Assembly (NCBI RefSeq): GCF_023078275.1
Contig: NC_062973.1
Location: forward strand, 16,630,456 to 16,694,455
Length of the DNA: 64,000 bases
Source: Leguminivora glycinivorella
Taxonomy: Eukaryota > Arthropoda > Insecta > Lepidoptera > Tortricidae
Reading direction: 5' to 3'
Part shown: piece by piece, positions 11,346-23,300 of the stretch
Layout of the letters: every line of letters begins with the position of its first letter
Numbering within the stretch: position 1 is the stretch's first letter
Made by a program: the position numbers and the translations under genes
Notes under the pieces: generated by a model
Databases searched by the model: none
Seen by the model: only the letters and a program-made list of their open reading frames with translations
What the model was told of the DNA's origin: nothing

Positions 11346-12411
11346 TGATCCCTTCAAAAAAGAATAAAATTAATTCAAGAAATGTTTTACTGTTTGCTAT
11401 TTATACTATACTAGTCGTATATCAATAGATAGTTATACCATATAACGGTTATTATAAATAAATGTTATACGAAATAATGATTATACAAAATAAAAGTAGA
11501 TATTTTGTGGTTATACCAAATGTTAATTATGTCAAATGAGTGATTATATCCTTTAAATATATATCAAATGTTGTTATATCAAATGTTTCTATACCAAAAA
11601 AAGTTATACCAATCATTACACACCCCCGCACCACTAATCACCTTGTTTTGTATAAGTGTATTGGCGACTTATTTTATTGAATTTTTAAAAATACCCTCTA
11701 TGTTTATAGTTCTTTCGTTAACTTCACACAAAATAAATGTATTTGTATAGTTTTAAGTTCTCATGTAAGCGAATTGTAAATTCTTAGTGAGAATAAAGCA
11801 TCTTAAACCTAAAGATGATATTTTTCCCTCTTTCACATATGAATGACAGTGACATGCCTAAGCACTTGCACTGGCGCCGCCTGGCGGGATAAAATGTCAG
11901 TGTGCCTCCTCATTTCATATAACATTCATTAACAACTTTGTAAGTTTCGTCATGTCCAACGTATTCAAAAACTCAGGTTGGCTTAGGTTTAGGTCTAAAA
12001 ATAAAACTTACATCTAACTCTCTGTCACGTACATTAAAAACTCGAAATTAGTCAATATTTTGCATTTTCAGTGAAATGTCATGAAACCAAAAACCGAGAT
12101 GTTAATGAAATCCTCTTAAAAAAATAACTAAAATGCTATAGACTGGATAAGGTCATATCGATAAAATAATTATTAAAAAATACATTATGTTTCGAGGATC
12201 TTTTGATAAGTTATATTTTTAAAAGGACACAATATTTTTTTACCTACTTAAGTATTATTATAATAATAAACTTTTGAATAAATTACATCCCGCGTAAATT
12301 TTACACTTTGTTGTGTTTTGATACGTATTTTTAATAGTCCGTTTATGAGTCCCACAGCTGCAGGGCAATTTGTATAAATCCCTATATATTAAATTTTTAA
12401 TTTGGTACTAG

Positions 12412-12682
12412 GACATTTTCAGAATTTGGGACCCCCAATTAGCGAAAGTTGTTAACAAAAATTAACTTACTGTCAATTGTGACGATAATTAAGAATGATT
12501 TTCAATAAAACGAAGTTTTTGTGTTAATTACATAAACTTTAAGCAATAATCTACATTCAGAATGTGAAAACAAAAAATTTTTAGACAGATTTCATGCTTA
12601 ATTGTCGTCACAAAACTGACAGCAAGTTAATTTTTGTTAACAACTTTTGCTCATTGGGGGGAGTCAACTACTGAAAATGCCC
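12412..12682. mobile_element. MITE with long terminal inverted repeats
   Basis: GGACATTTTCAG ... AAAGTTGTTAACAAAAATTA pairs with TAATTTTTGTTAACAACTTT ... CTGAAAATGCCC. The inverted repeats are at least 60 bp and imperfect. Flanking ACTA on both sides may be a short target duplication. Confidence 0.65.
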
Positions 12683-13444
12683 ACTACTTAACTAAATATC
12701 TGAACACACTTAAGCTTATATTATTAGGCCTATTCAGTTATGTAGGTATTTATAGATGGTCAAGAAAATCTTGCCAGTAAAAAAAGCGCGGAATTAAAAT
12801 TTTCTATGGACGATAAACTCTCGACCCTATATTTTCGTTATTATTTCAAATGTCGCTGTCGCTGTGAACGACAACGAAACGTCATACATTTTATAAAATA
12901 CCGTGTACATCAAAAAAATAAATAATAAAAGTAGTCGGTTCGGAAAGAGAAGAGTCGTGGAATGTATGGGACTTTACGTGACTCTACTCTTTCCGTACAT
13001 ACTCTAAAATAAATAAAATGGCTGATGGCATCATACATGACATTCATAAGTTCATAACACATAGAGAAAAAATTAAGACACCAGTCTACCACTCTACTGT
13101 TTTCGAAAAGATTATGCAAATGTTATTGCAACCATTATAAAATTTTCCACTGCTCCAGTTACGGAAATATGGCATCATTAATCATAGATCAATCAATATA
13201 CTTACAATACAATGTATGGCAAGGCACAATACATCTGTTCCTTGCGAATACGAAATAACTCATCGTCGAAAATGCATTGCTTTATTAAATGCAATAATAG
13301 TATTGCAAGTCGCTCGAAAAATCGAAGACTCTATAGGGATGACGACTACATAAAAAAATGGCATTCTGTTTAGTCCGTCAGTTAGATCGTCCAAAACATC
13401 AAAGTTCTGGAGCCCAGGGGCTTGTGACGTCACTTCTAAGTAAG

Positions 13445-14140
13445 AATAGGCTACTTGCCTCGTAGTCAAATCAGCTTCTTAAAAAGATTTAAGAACTGTC
13501 AAAGCGAATTTCAACGTCTTGCTAATATCTTATACTTTTAAACGAGCAATTCTTGTATATTTATTTATTTATTTATTTATACCGACCGACGATCTCGGAA
13601 ACCGCTCTAACGATTTCGCTGAAATTTGTTATGTGGGGATTTTCGGGGGTGAAAAATCGATCTAGCTTAGCCTTAGATCACGGAAAACGCGAATTTTCGA
13701 GTTTTCATGAGTTTTTCTTTCGCGTTAGTAAACGTAAAATATGGTCGTTAATTTCGCCGCGCGCGCATCGATTCCGCTTAGCTCAGTCGTACGAGGTCGG
13801 TCTAATGTACGCAGATAGATCGTAGGTGTCAGGGTTTCGAATCCCGGCCAGAAATTAAGTTTTTGTTTTTTTGTCTTTTTTTTTGTTTATAAGAGTTTTT
13901 TTTATCTAAAGACGTGATATATTAAAATAGAACCGCCCAGATATTGGAATTAATATGAAATCGAATGGAGTGACGGCACGGTCAACTCAGTTACTTTATA
14001 TATTTTTACCTGACTTATTAAATAAAAATTCGATTTAAAAATAACTTCTATCCATGTTTTTCTTATATTCATCTGATGCTTTATTTCATGCATGGTATAA
14101 AATATTTTATTTTAAGTACTTACAGTCAAGTTCCCTATTG
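13445..14140. mobile_element. MITE (AATAGGCTA ends) interrupted by a tRNA-bearing repeat
   Basis: Bases 13445-13527 and 13947-14140 match the uninterrupted family member at 28559-28817 (TAGTCAAATCAGCTTCTT..., TTGCTAAT | GGAATTA, ..., TTTATTTCRTGCA). The right end is diverged. The break falls precisely between TTGCTAAT and GGAATTA, where 13528-13946 is inserted. Confidence 0.65.
13528..13946 (+). repeat. tRNA-bearing dispersed repeat, copy 1
   Basis: About 420 bp shared with 61119-61579: a TTTA run, then CGATCTCGGAAACCGCTCTA, then a tRNA-like segment (CTTAGCTCAGTCGTACGAG ... GGTTTCGAATCCCGGCC at about 13775-13850), then a T-rich tail. The tRNA-like segment has A- and B-box motifs but is internal, so this looks like a composite SINE. 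Confidence 0.7.
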
Positions 14141-14344
14141 TATCTAGGCGTGACGTCACGCGAAACTTCAACGCACTGTATCGTCGTCATTTTTCGTTTA
14201 CGAGAAAAAATAAAAAATACGTGTCTAAAATTCTTTGATAAACTAACTGACGGACTATTTAGTTTTTTTTTAGTCGTCTCGCCTATTCTAGTCCTTTTCG
14301 ATTTTTGGCATACTTAGCAGGATTTCCTGCCCATCGTATTAATT

Positions 14345-17300
14345 TCAATTCCGTGTTTTCCTTTTCTCTAGTCTTATTCCATAGTTATCCATGTCCCTCA
14401 TCATGATGTCGAATGACACTTTCAGGGGTTCCTTGAGTTTCTGCTCGTCCATGTGGGCTCGAGGCAATATCCTGTAGCGGCGGAGCATGTTGGCCATCAT
14501 AGTCTTCATCGACATCATTGCGTAGTTGGATCCTGGGGACAATGAGCACAAATATATAACACAACTCGGATAGGTAACCGTACTTAACACACGGCATAGC
14601 GGATGTTATTTTTAATCAAGAACGGAGGAAGTGTACCTCTTTTTGCAGTAAACCGCAGCTCTTGGTTTTTTTAATTATTACTTTAAAAAATAAAAATGTG
14701 ACGAATAGGTAATGATTACCGTATGGCGATTGCAACTGCCAATCCATTCAGATAAGAATCAGTAAATTAGGCGACAGGCGCAGAGAAAGAGAGAGAGAGA
14801 CGGCGAAGAAAATTGTGACAGAAAACTGACCTAAACAATTCCTCATGGGCAGCGAGAAGGGCTGGAACTGCAGCGGGTGCTTGAGCGGCCCCTCCAGGAA
14901 CCGCTCCGGCCGGAACTGCTCCGCGTCAGCTCCCCAGAAGCTGGGATTGTGGTGCGTCGCCCAGATGTTCAGTATCACTGACAGTCCATTCACTAAGGTT
15001 ATGCCAGAAGCTATAAAATAAAATGTAAAAAGGTTATTCAATTACTCCTCTCTGTGTAAAACTTGAAATACTTTATTCATTAGTGCAACTAAATTAAGTT
15101 CAATCTAAAGGTTCTTACGTAATGTCACGTTATCGGTGACTTCTCTCGCCGTGACGGGTACGGGAGGATACAACCGTAACGTTTCTTTGACAACTGCCTC
15201 CAAATATTGAAGCTTTGGTAAATCTTCTACGGTCAAGTCACGGTCCGAGTCGCCAAATATCATGTCTAACCTGGTAAACAAAATCATGGAAATGTGAAAT
15301 CATAATTTTAGCAGCAGCAGAGTTGAGGGATTATTGAATACAGCTAGAGATAGTACAAAAACAAATCGTAAAAACTGTGTTAAATTAATGAATTTGACTC
15401 TGGGTCCAGTATTATCGAGATAAAAAAATCAACTGTACTATGATCTTAATAAACGCTACGAATTTTCAAAAACTTCGTTCTCTCAGTTAAATATTAGGTA
15501 CGTATAGCCTTTAGTGTGGAACAATAGGCACAACCAGAGCGAGTTTGACAAAACTGTTATTTATCAACACCGATATTCACGTTTAGAGGTTGAGCGGTGA
15601 ATGACTTAAACTGGAAATCGGGTACCTAGTCTTGACACGAGGACAATGTTTTGTACTTTTTCTTAAGCGCGACCTTACGTATTTCTGTCTACCAGTACTG
15701 TTGCTGGGCTATTATTAGGCAGCCTTACTCATGGTGAAGTTTGTTCTGAACCTCGGGATGGCGAGCCAGCATGGCGGCGGCGAAGGAGGCGCCAACGGCG
15801 GAGGTGTCGGTGCCGGCCATCACGATCACCATCAGCTCCTCGCGCAGCTCCAGATCCGAGTACTTCTGCTGAAGCCGCCCGGAGGACTCGATCATCAGGT
15901 CTAAGAAAGTCTTTTCGCTGATTGCTGTAACAGGTTTTATAAACTGTTATTTTGCTCTGTAGTTAGATCATTTTGGCGCACCGCTAGTTCTCAGTTCGGG
16001 GCAAATACTTTTATTTTTCGAACCAAAAGGGTAAATTACAACTACTTATTGAGCCCCAAGGAGATTCAAACTAATGCACATGCCTATTTCCTGTCAGATA
16101 TAAGGACTCACAGTAGAGTGAGTAACGGTAATATGTTTTTTTTTTTCAATGAATTTGATTAGGCAATACCTACGTGCCATTTCTCCTCGCTGAATCGCTT
16201 CTAGCTCTTTGCGTTTCCTTTGTATAATCTGCAAATAAAAATCTTATTAGTAGAGATCGGAAAAATTTGCGTCATTGCTCGCAATAATGTGGACATGTCT
16301 CCAAAATTAATCAAATAATTAATCGTTTAATTAATTTCTTACTTGACATATAATTTGATTCCTAGTCAATAAATACAAAAGTTTGTTAAAGTGTAGATTT
16401 ATTAAACTAGTTCTTCTAGTTCTCTAGATATAAAACCTCCGTGGATTCACTTTTTCTTAACATATATATTTTGACATTTATAGTTGTCAAATTACAGTTG
16501 TATTTGCCGTACCTAAATTACGTACGTATCTTACCTAAACGGCAGCAAAATTTTGGTTGTAATAGAGAATTTACAGTCGTCAAATACTGTCCTATTAGCA
16601 CACTCAATTAAGCCTATCTCGCGGGAAATAATTCGTGTATAGGCGAATTTTGGCATAGTTGTAGGGAATGGTGTTCTAATCCACATACTCAAAGTACTGA
16701 TGGGTAGGGGAGGAGCTAACGGGTAGAGGGGGGTGTAAAGGTCCCTTTTTTAGTTTTTCGCAAATATTTTTGTATTTAACGTACAATTTATTTACCACCT
16801 ACTGAATGGGGATGAACTAGAAGAGGCGATGGCATGGGCATTTCTCAGAAGGCGCGTTTTTCCGTGTCCGTGGCAAAAAACGTCAGAACGGACTGTTCTA
16901 AAAATCTGAATTAAATCAGGCATAATCTTTAGCCTCTGTTCTAATTGGTACACCTTAACATTATTTATTTATTATTTGTATGATATGAGTAATAAAATAT
17001 TAAATGCGAAAAATGACCGTCGGTGGGCGTGTCCCGCACTCGGAATTTGCAAAACAAAAAATCATAACTCAAAATGGAGTTGTTGATCGCAGTTTTTATA
17101 GATATTCACGTATAAGGTATTAGTTAACCTATCATATTTTCTGTATAAAAATAATATGTTAGCTAAACTCATCGAATAAAGACAAATTTACCATGTGTCC
17201 CGGGCTAGTGACTGATTTCGGTGTAATTTTTTGAACATGACATTACTCTTACAAATTTGTAGATCAGGGACGTAGTAGCACAAATATAGTTAGTTTTAGC

Positions 17301-20300
17301 TATGTTTTAACCATTCAGTGTAGAGGAGATGCAGTACCGTTTTATAAAGGGGACTTTTTGGAGATTTCTCAGTCGTTCGCTGGGTTTGGTCCCATGTTTT
17401 TTAAGATTCGGTGGATCAATTTACTCCCACAGTTTAGATCCATTTGTCGTTATGTAAGGTACTAACAAATCCTTGAAAGTATGTTATTACGTCATTATAA
17501 CATCTCCTCTGTATCATGCATGCTATTGCAGTTATCTCCAAAAAAGCTATGAAATTTGATATCAGTGGAGTTGATTTCAGTGGTTTCGGTGGATTTTTTG
17601 ACCACCGATATCAAAAAAAGTGACCACCGACTTCGACTGCCACGTTGTAAACTGATTAAATGTCCATTATTTTCTAATATTTCATACTTAAATAGTAGGA
17701 TATACCTTGTAAAAACATAGAACTATGTTTCTAAGCAAATTAAGCCACTCTGTGGGTACAAAATTCTCTACTCGATAATGACTAGCATATTACCATGTTA
17801 AATTTAGTAAAATTGCGCGATTATGAGCCTTTTTACATGACCTGTCATCGAATTAAAATGAAAAATATCATTAAATTGAATAATAAGTTATAAATTAAGT
17901 TGAAATGTGGAATAATGTATAAAAAATTGAATTCGGTGGGGCAAATTGATTACAGTGCCCATACATAATTTCGGTGATCTTAAAATGTCAGATTTCTTAC
18001 AAACTATAAGGTTCTAATGGAGGCCTCCACCACCAATATTTTTTATATTTAGGCTAGATTTTAGTAAATTGACTGACGTATCAATAAAGTAGTAATTAAA
18101 AATCAGCACCGAAATCAGGCACTGAACGTCATCCCTGAGAACCGCCCGCATATTAAAGCCAGTGACAACCAACGATCCAGTGGCACCTGACTCCATTCTC
18201 AAAACTATATTTTGCCGATGCAAGACTGGGTGTGGGGTGCGATGCGGCTGCCGAAAAGCAGGAATTGCCTGCTCCAGTGTCTGTGGTGTATGCTCGGGAT
18301 CATGCACTAACGGAGCTCTCATCGAAGTAGAGACGGAAGATAGTTAGGAATTTTATTTATGAATTTATCCCATCAAAGCAATACTGGGCGGTCGTGATGC
18401 TTTGCTCGTCAAGTCAGCTACAATGTGATCGGATCGCTGTGCGAGACAAACTGAGCGAGCGCTGCTGTAATGTCGTTCAACACCCCTGCTGGGGTGTGAG
18501 TAGCCCCATCCGCGCTGGGCGCTGTGAGGGCTGTATCTGGTCGCGCCCCATCCTTGTGGGGCGGTCTTACGTCGACGTTTTGAGGACGACTGGGATGAGC
18601 GAGCGCCGGCCGCGCGGTGGCTTATAAAGGGCTGCGCGCGCGCGGGGGATAAGTGCGTTTTCACATTATCCGATCCGATATCGGAAATAGGACCGATATC
18701 CCGTACATTTAAGGCACCGTCTTGGATTTTTGCCTTTGAAATCCTTCCGACATCCGATATCGGATCGGATAATGTGAAAACGCACTAAGGCGGGCTGCTA
18801 GTACCGGGCTTATTGAGGAGCGCTTATAGCTCATACTTTTACTACGCGCGTTGGTTTCTTTTTACGTTGCATTAAACACGTTTATGTGAAATAGTTTTTG
18901 AGTAAGAAGGGGGTCAAATGTGGCTCCAAACGGTTCGTGTAATATTACACACGGTGCTGCTTGTTACTTTTGTTACTTGAACCTGGCTTGACACGCTACC
19001 GCGTCTCTATAAGAATAAACGTATTGTTCATAAACAAATGAGTTTATTCCTTTATTGTCCATCTTTTCCCTTCCATATCTCATGAACGATTGGTCCCAGA
19101 TAAAAAGTGTATAAGACTTTTTTGTAGAGAATTTTATGAAGATTACTTGTGTTTCAGAACATTTTTTGCTATGTGCCACAGTTTAAGAGTTATTCGCGAA
19201 AAACTAAAAAAAGGGACCTTTACACCCCCCTCCACCCGTTAGCTCCTCCCCTACCCATCAGTACTTTGAGTATGTGGATTAGAACACCATTCCCTACAAC
19301 TATGCCAAAATTCGCCTATACACGAATTATTTCCGCCGACGGACAGTTAAATGTCTTCGTTAGGCGTGCTAAATAGACTTTTAGTAAAATAAAAAATATA
19401 ATAAATAATCTGGACAGTATACCAGGAGAAATAGGTAAGCGTTTGCAAACTAAAATGAAAGCCGTCCTTGACAGAAATCCCGATTTTGAGGTTATCGCCC
19501 ACAACTTAGAACAGAAAATAAACTCTGAATTATACTGGAATAAATAATATTCCTATAAAACTACTTAAGTGACAGTGACAGTGTCACGCGAATGTTGAAA
19601 ATTTTTGAAATTATTAAATTATTATTATATATAACAGGAATAAGTGTGTTTTTCAGTGAAATTTCAAGGGATAAACATATAATGGAATGTCATAAATGTA
19701 GGAAAGTGCTGTCAAAAAAGGGATCGCACTTCCTTTGCCAGGGATGTCATGGAAATTTTCACAGGGCATGCGTTAAAGGTTTGGCCGCCGACCTCAAAGC
19801 CGGAAAGAACCGCATTTATTGTAATAACTGCGACGAAGGGGGCTCAGACACGGACGAACAAGGTGATGAGGAGCAAAACAACAACAATATTCTCAAGGAT
19901 ATTCAGAGAAAAGTAAGTATGATACCATCCTTTAAAAAACAACTAGATGAAATTAAAGCGAGCATGAGTCTGCTTTCCGACAAATATGACTCTCTTGTGT
20001 TTGAACATGAAGAATCGAAAGACAAAATTAACTCCCTTGAAAAAAATCTAACAGCTATAACCAATAAGTGAGTACATCTAGAAAAATGTAATATAGCTTT
20101 AGAGCAAAAAATTCATGACTATGAACAGTCGACTCGCCAGAATAACATAGAAATAGTAGGCGTAGAACAGTCGTCTGAGGAAAATACCAAAGAGATTGTC
20201 AACAAAATAAGCAACATACTACATGTCAATACCGAGGATATAGAATGGGTTAAGCGAAGACCGTCGAGAAAACCAGATGACAAGCACGCACCAATTACAG

Positions 20301-23300
20301 TCGGCTTTAAAAAGACTGGCACGGAAACCCGCGACACTTGGCTGGCGAAAAAACGCATGCTTAAGAACATCACCAGTAACACGATCACCGGAGGCGCGCT
20401 GAAGACAAAGATATTCATTAATGAAGATCTGACACCGACAACGCGAGCCCTGCTGTGGAATACTAAACACAAACTATTCGGAATATTTAAATTTATCTGG
20501 GTGTCCAACGGGAAAGTTTTGGTGAAAAAAACGGAAGATGACAAGGCTATATGGATCCGAGCTGAAACAGAAATAAGCAACCTGTTAAAAGGAAAGTGAT
20601 TTCGATTTCTAGAAGTAAGGTTTTTATTTTATTTTTAATAGATAATGACTTTTACTTATAACAATGAACCGTACAAATGATATTACTGATATAATAACAA
20701 ACTCCGCAGGTAAGACGGCCACTTATAGTAGTTTAGATAGCTGGTTCTATACTCTAACTGATAAGAACGACTTTCACTTGTTACATGTTAACATACGGTC
20801 ACTAAAGAAAAATTTTTACGATTTACTTGTCACTTTAAATAATCATTTAGACGATTTAGATGTTATTGTCATAACTGAACCGAACATAAATTTTAACCTG
20901 CTTAACTTATACAAAATTAATGGATACAATATAAACAGTTATATTCGTGCGGGGCGAAGCGGGGGCGGAGTGCTCGTGTACTCGCGCGCCTCGCTGCTGG
21001 TGCGCCCGTGCGCGCCGCTGCAGGCCGCCGCCGCCGCCATGCGCGCAGCCGAGTGCGTCTCCATCACACTTAGCGACTGCTCACAGCCTGTTATTGTTAT
21101 AGCCATATATAGACCACCTAGAATAAACCAACAAAATAAATTAAAACAATTTTTTTCAGAACTTCGAAATGTACTCATTAACATTCCTCAAAACACAAAA
21201 GCAGTCCTTTGTGGAGACTTAAACATCAATTTATTAAAAATGAACGATACGATTACCACTACGTACGAAAATATCTTATGTGAATATGGCTTTACAAGAT
21301 GCATATCCCAAGTGACCCGAAGAGAAATCTTAATGGGAAATCTAGTAGAATCCTGCTTAGATCATATATATGTAAGAGCACCACTAGCATCGATAAACTC
21401 AGCAGTCATTGAACATAAACTATCAGATCACTATTATGTATCGGTTGCAGTGAAGTGGAGACACACTCACGATCACGGTGGCGACGGTGGGCAAAGCGCG
21501 TCCGCGGCCGCGCCCGCTCCGCGCAGAAGCGACGCCGACGCCGCCGCGGCGACACGCCTTGTGCTAGATAATAGACTAGTAAGAGAAAAATTACTATCAA
21601 TAGATTTTAGCACACTTATGTCAATAGACTGTCCCATCAAACTTTACAACGGCATTAAAGAACTGTTCCAAAATATTTATAAAGAGTGTTATAAAACGCA
21701 GGTTAATAGGAAAACGAATAGAAACAATAAATTTTGGATAAACTCAAACCTAAAGAAAATGATTACTGAACGTGACAGATTATTTCAAATTTGGAGTAAT
21801 GACCCAAAAGATATGTCAAAACGACTTATATTTACTAGGTACCGTAATAAATGTAATAAAGCCATTCTAAAAAGTAAAAACGAATATGATAAAAACAGCA
21901 TAATATCATGTAACAAAAATATTAAAAAGATATGGGACAGGATAAACATAATGATGGGGAAGGAGAAACAGTCACTGGATAATACAATACTGACCAATAT
22001 GGATGAAATAAATGTAAAAGAAATTTGTGATAAATTTGGAAGCACGTTGACAGTAGAGATAGAAAATATAAAACACTCTTGCAATAATAAATGGATGATA
22101 AGAGAAAATTATGTTCAGAAGTCAAATATGTGCATGAGATGGCAACCTGTATCTAGTGATTACGTTCACCGTATAATTAAAAACATGGATATTAATAAAT
22201 CCCCAGGTAGCGATCTCATACGCATGTCCGACCTAAAAACAGTAGTAAATAATATAAGCCCACTATTAGCCAAACTAATCAACTCTTCTGTAAAACAACA
22301 AAAATTTCCAGCACATCTTAAACAAGCTATAGTACGTCCCATAAATAAGAAAGGAAGTTACAGTAATTATTCTAATTATAGACCTATTTCTATACTGTCT
22401 AGCGTCGACAAAATTATAGAGAAATGCATCACTAACCAAATTAGTAATTATCTGCACACTCACCGAATCTTAAACAGTAATCAACATGGATTCCAGAAAC
22501 AAAAGAGTACAAACACACTATTGGCAACTTTTACTGATGAAATAAATAACTACTTGGCAGAAAAACAATTTGTAATAGCTATATTCTTCGATTTTAAAAA
22601 GGCTTTTGACACATTAGAGACTGATACTTTGTTACAAGCTATGGAAGAGTGCGGGGTGGGACGGCCGCTGAACCAATGGTTTCGCGACTACCTCACCGCG
22701 CGGTCCTTCCGCGTGAAAGTCGGGTCGACGCTAAGCGACGAGCAGGCTGTCCGCTGCGGAGTGCCGCAGGGCTCGGTCTGTGGGCCCCTCTGCTATCTGA
22801 TGCATGTCAACAGCCTTTGCGGAGTACTGCGCCACTGCTCTGCGCACATGTTTGCGGACGACCTGTGCGCGCTACGCGCCGGCACCGACCTCGAACAAAC
22901 ATGCCGACTCGTTCAGGAGGACGTTGATGCCGTCGTCAAGTGGTCTCACGACAATGGTATTGTATTAAACGCCGAAAAGACTAAACTAATACTAATACAT
23001 TCTCCTTACCTGATACCTTCAAACGTTACTCCATCCATTTTCACACATAGTTTTAATTGCTTTCATAATAGATTGATAGCTTGTAACTGTCAACCTATAG
23101 AAAGAGTAAAGAGCGTAACATACCTAGGCATGAAAATTGACGAAAACTTCTCCTGGACGTGCCATGTAGATCTCATTTGTAGCAAATTAAGAATTTTATT
23201 AAGTAAATTTTATCATCTTAGTCATAAAACCCCTATTCGCACGTTAAAATGCATTTATAATTCTTTTCCCCTCACTAGCTCGGAAACACGTGTTTTGTCC

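Larger units (their letters stand above)
7790..11625. mobile_element. Large non-coding inverted-repeat element with 9-bp target duplication, unknown family
   Basis: Left end GGGTGCGTATCGATCGATAT and right end (complement) GGGTGTGTAATGATTGGTAT are homologous for about 36 bp, both running on into AACTTTTTTTGRTATA. Flanking direct repeats are CCGCACCAC at 7781-7789 and 11626-11634. Inside each end lies an arm of degenerate ATTTGATATAAT motifs, in opposite orientations (7800-7980 and 11395-11620). The centre holds two tRNA-like segments, a G-rich hairpin array (9160-10790) and TTAGG-containing units (11215-11345). No transposase is visible. The element at 42847-43696 has the same layout. Confidence 0.7.
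6605..11914 (+). mobile_element. MITE with AATGAGGAGGCACACT ends, split by a 5.1 kb insertion
   Basis: The left half (6605-6699) and right half (11812-11914) together match the uninterrupted MITE at 43775-43948 in inverted orientation. The ends are AATGAGGAGGCACACT and its complement AGTGTGCCTCCTCATT. The break is marked by a 7-bp direct repeat, AAGATGA, at 6693-6699 and 11812-11818, so 6700-11811 arrived after the MITE. Confidence 0.8.
16591..19376. mobile_element. Element with ~175-bp terminal inverted repeats carrying a CXC-domain remnant
   Basis: Bases 16625-16765 are an inverted near-copy of 19197-19335 (shared run GGAAATAATTCGTGTATAGG). More diverged pairing extends outward to about 16591 and 19376 (CTATT-AGCAC against CTATTTAGCAC). 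Between them lie AT-rich DNA, a cysteine-rich coding remnant (18126-18347) and a small MITE (18652-18786). The superfamily is not recognised and no target duplication was confirmed. Confidence 0.55.
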
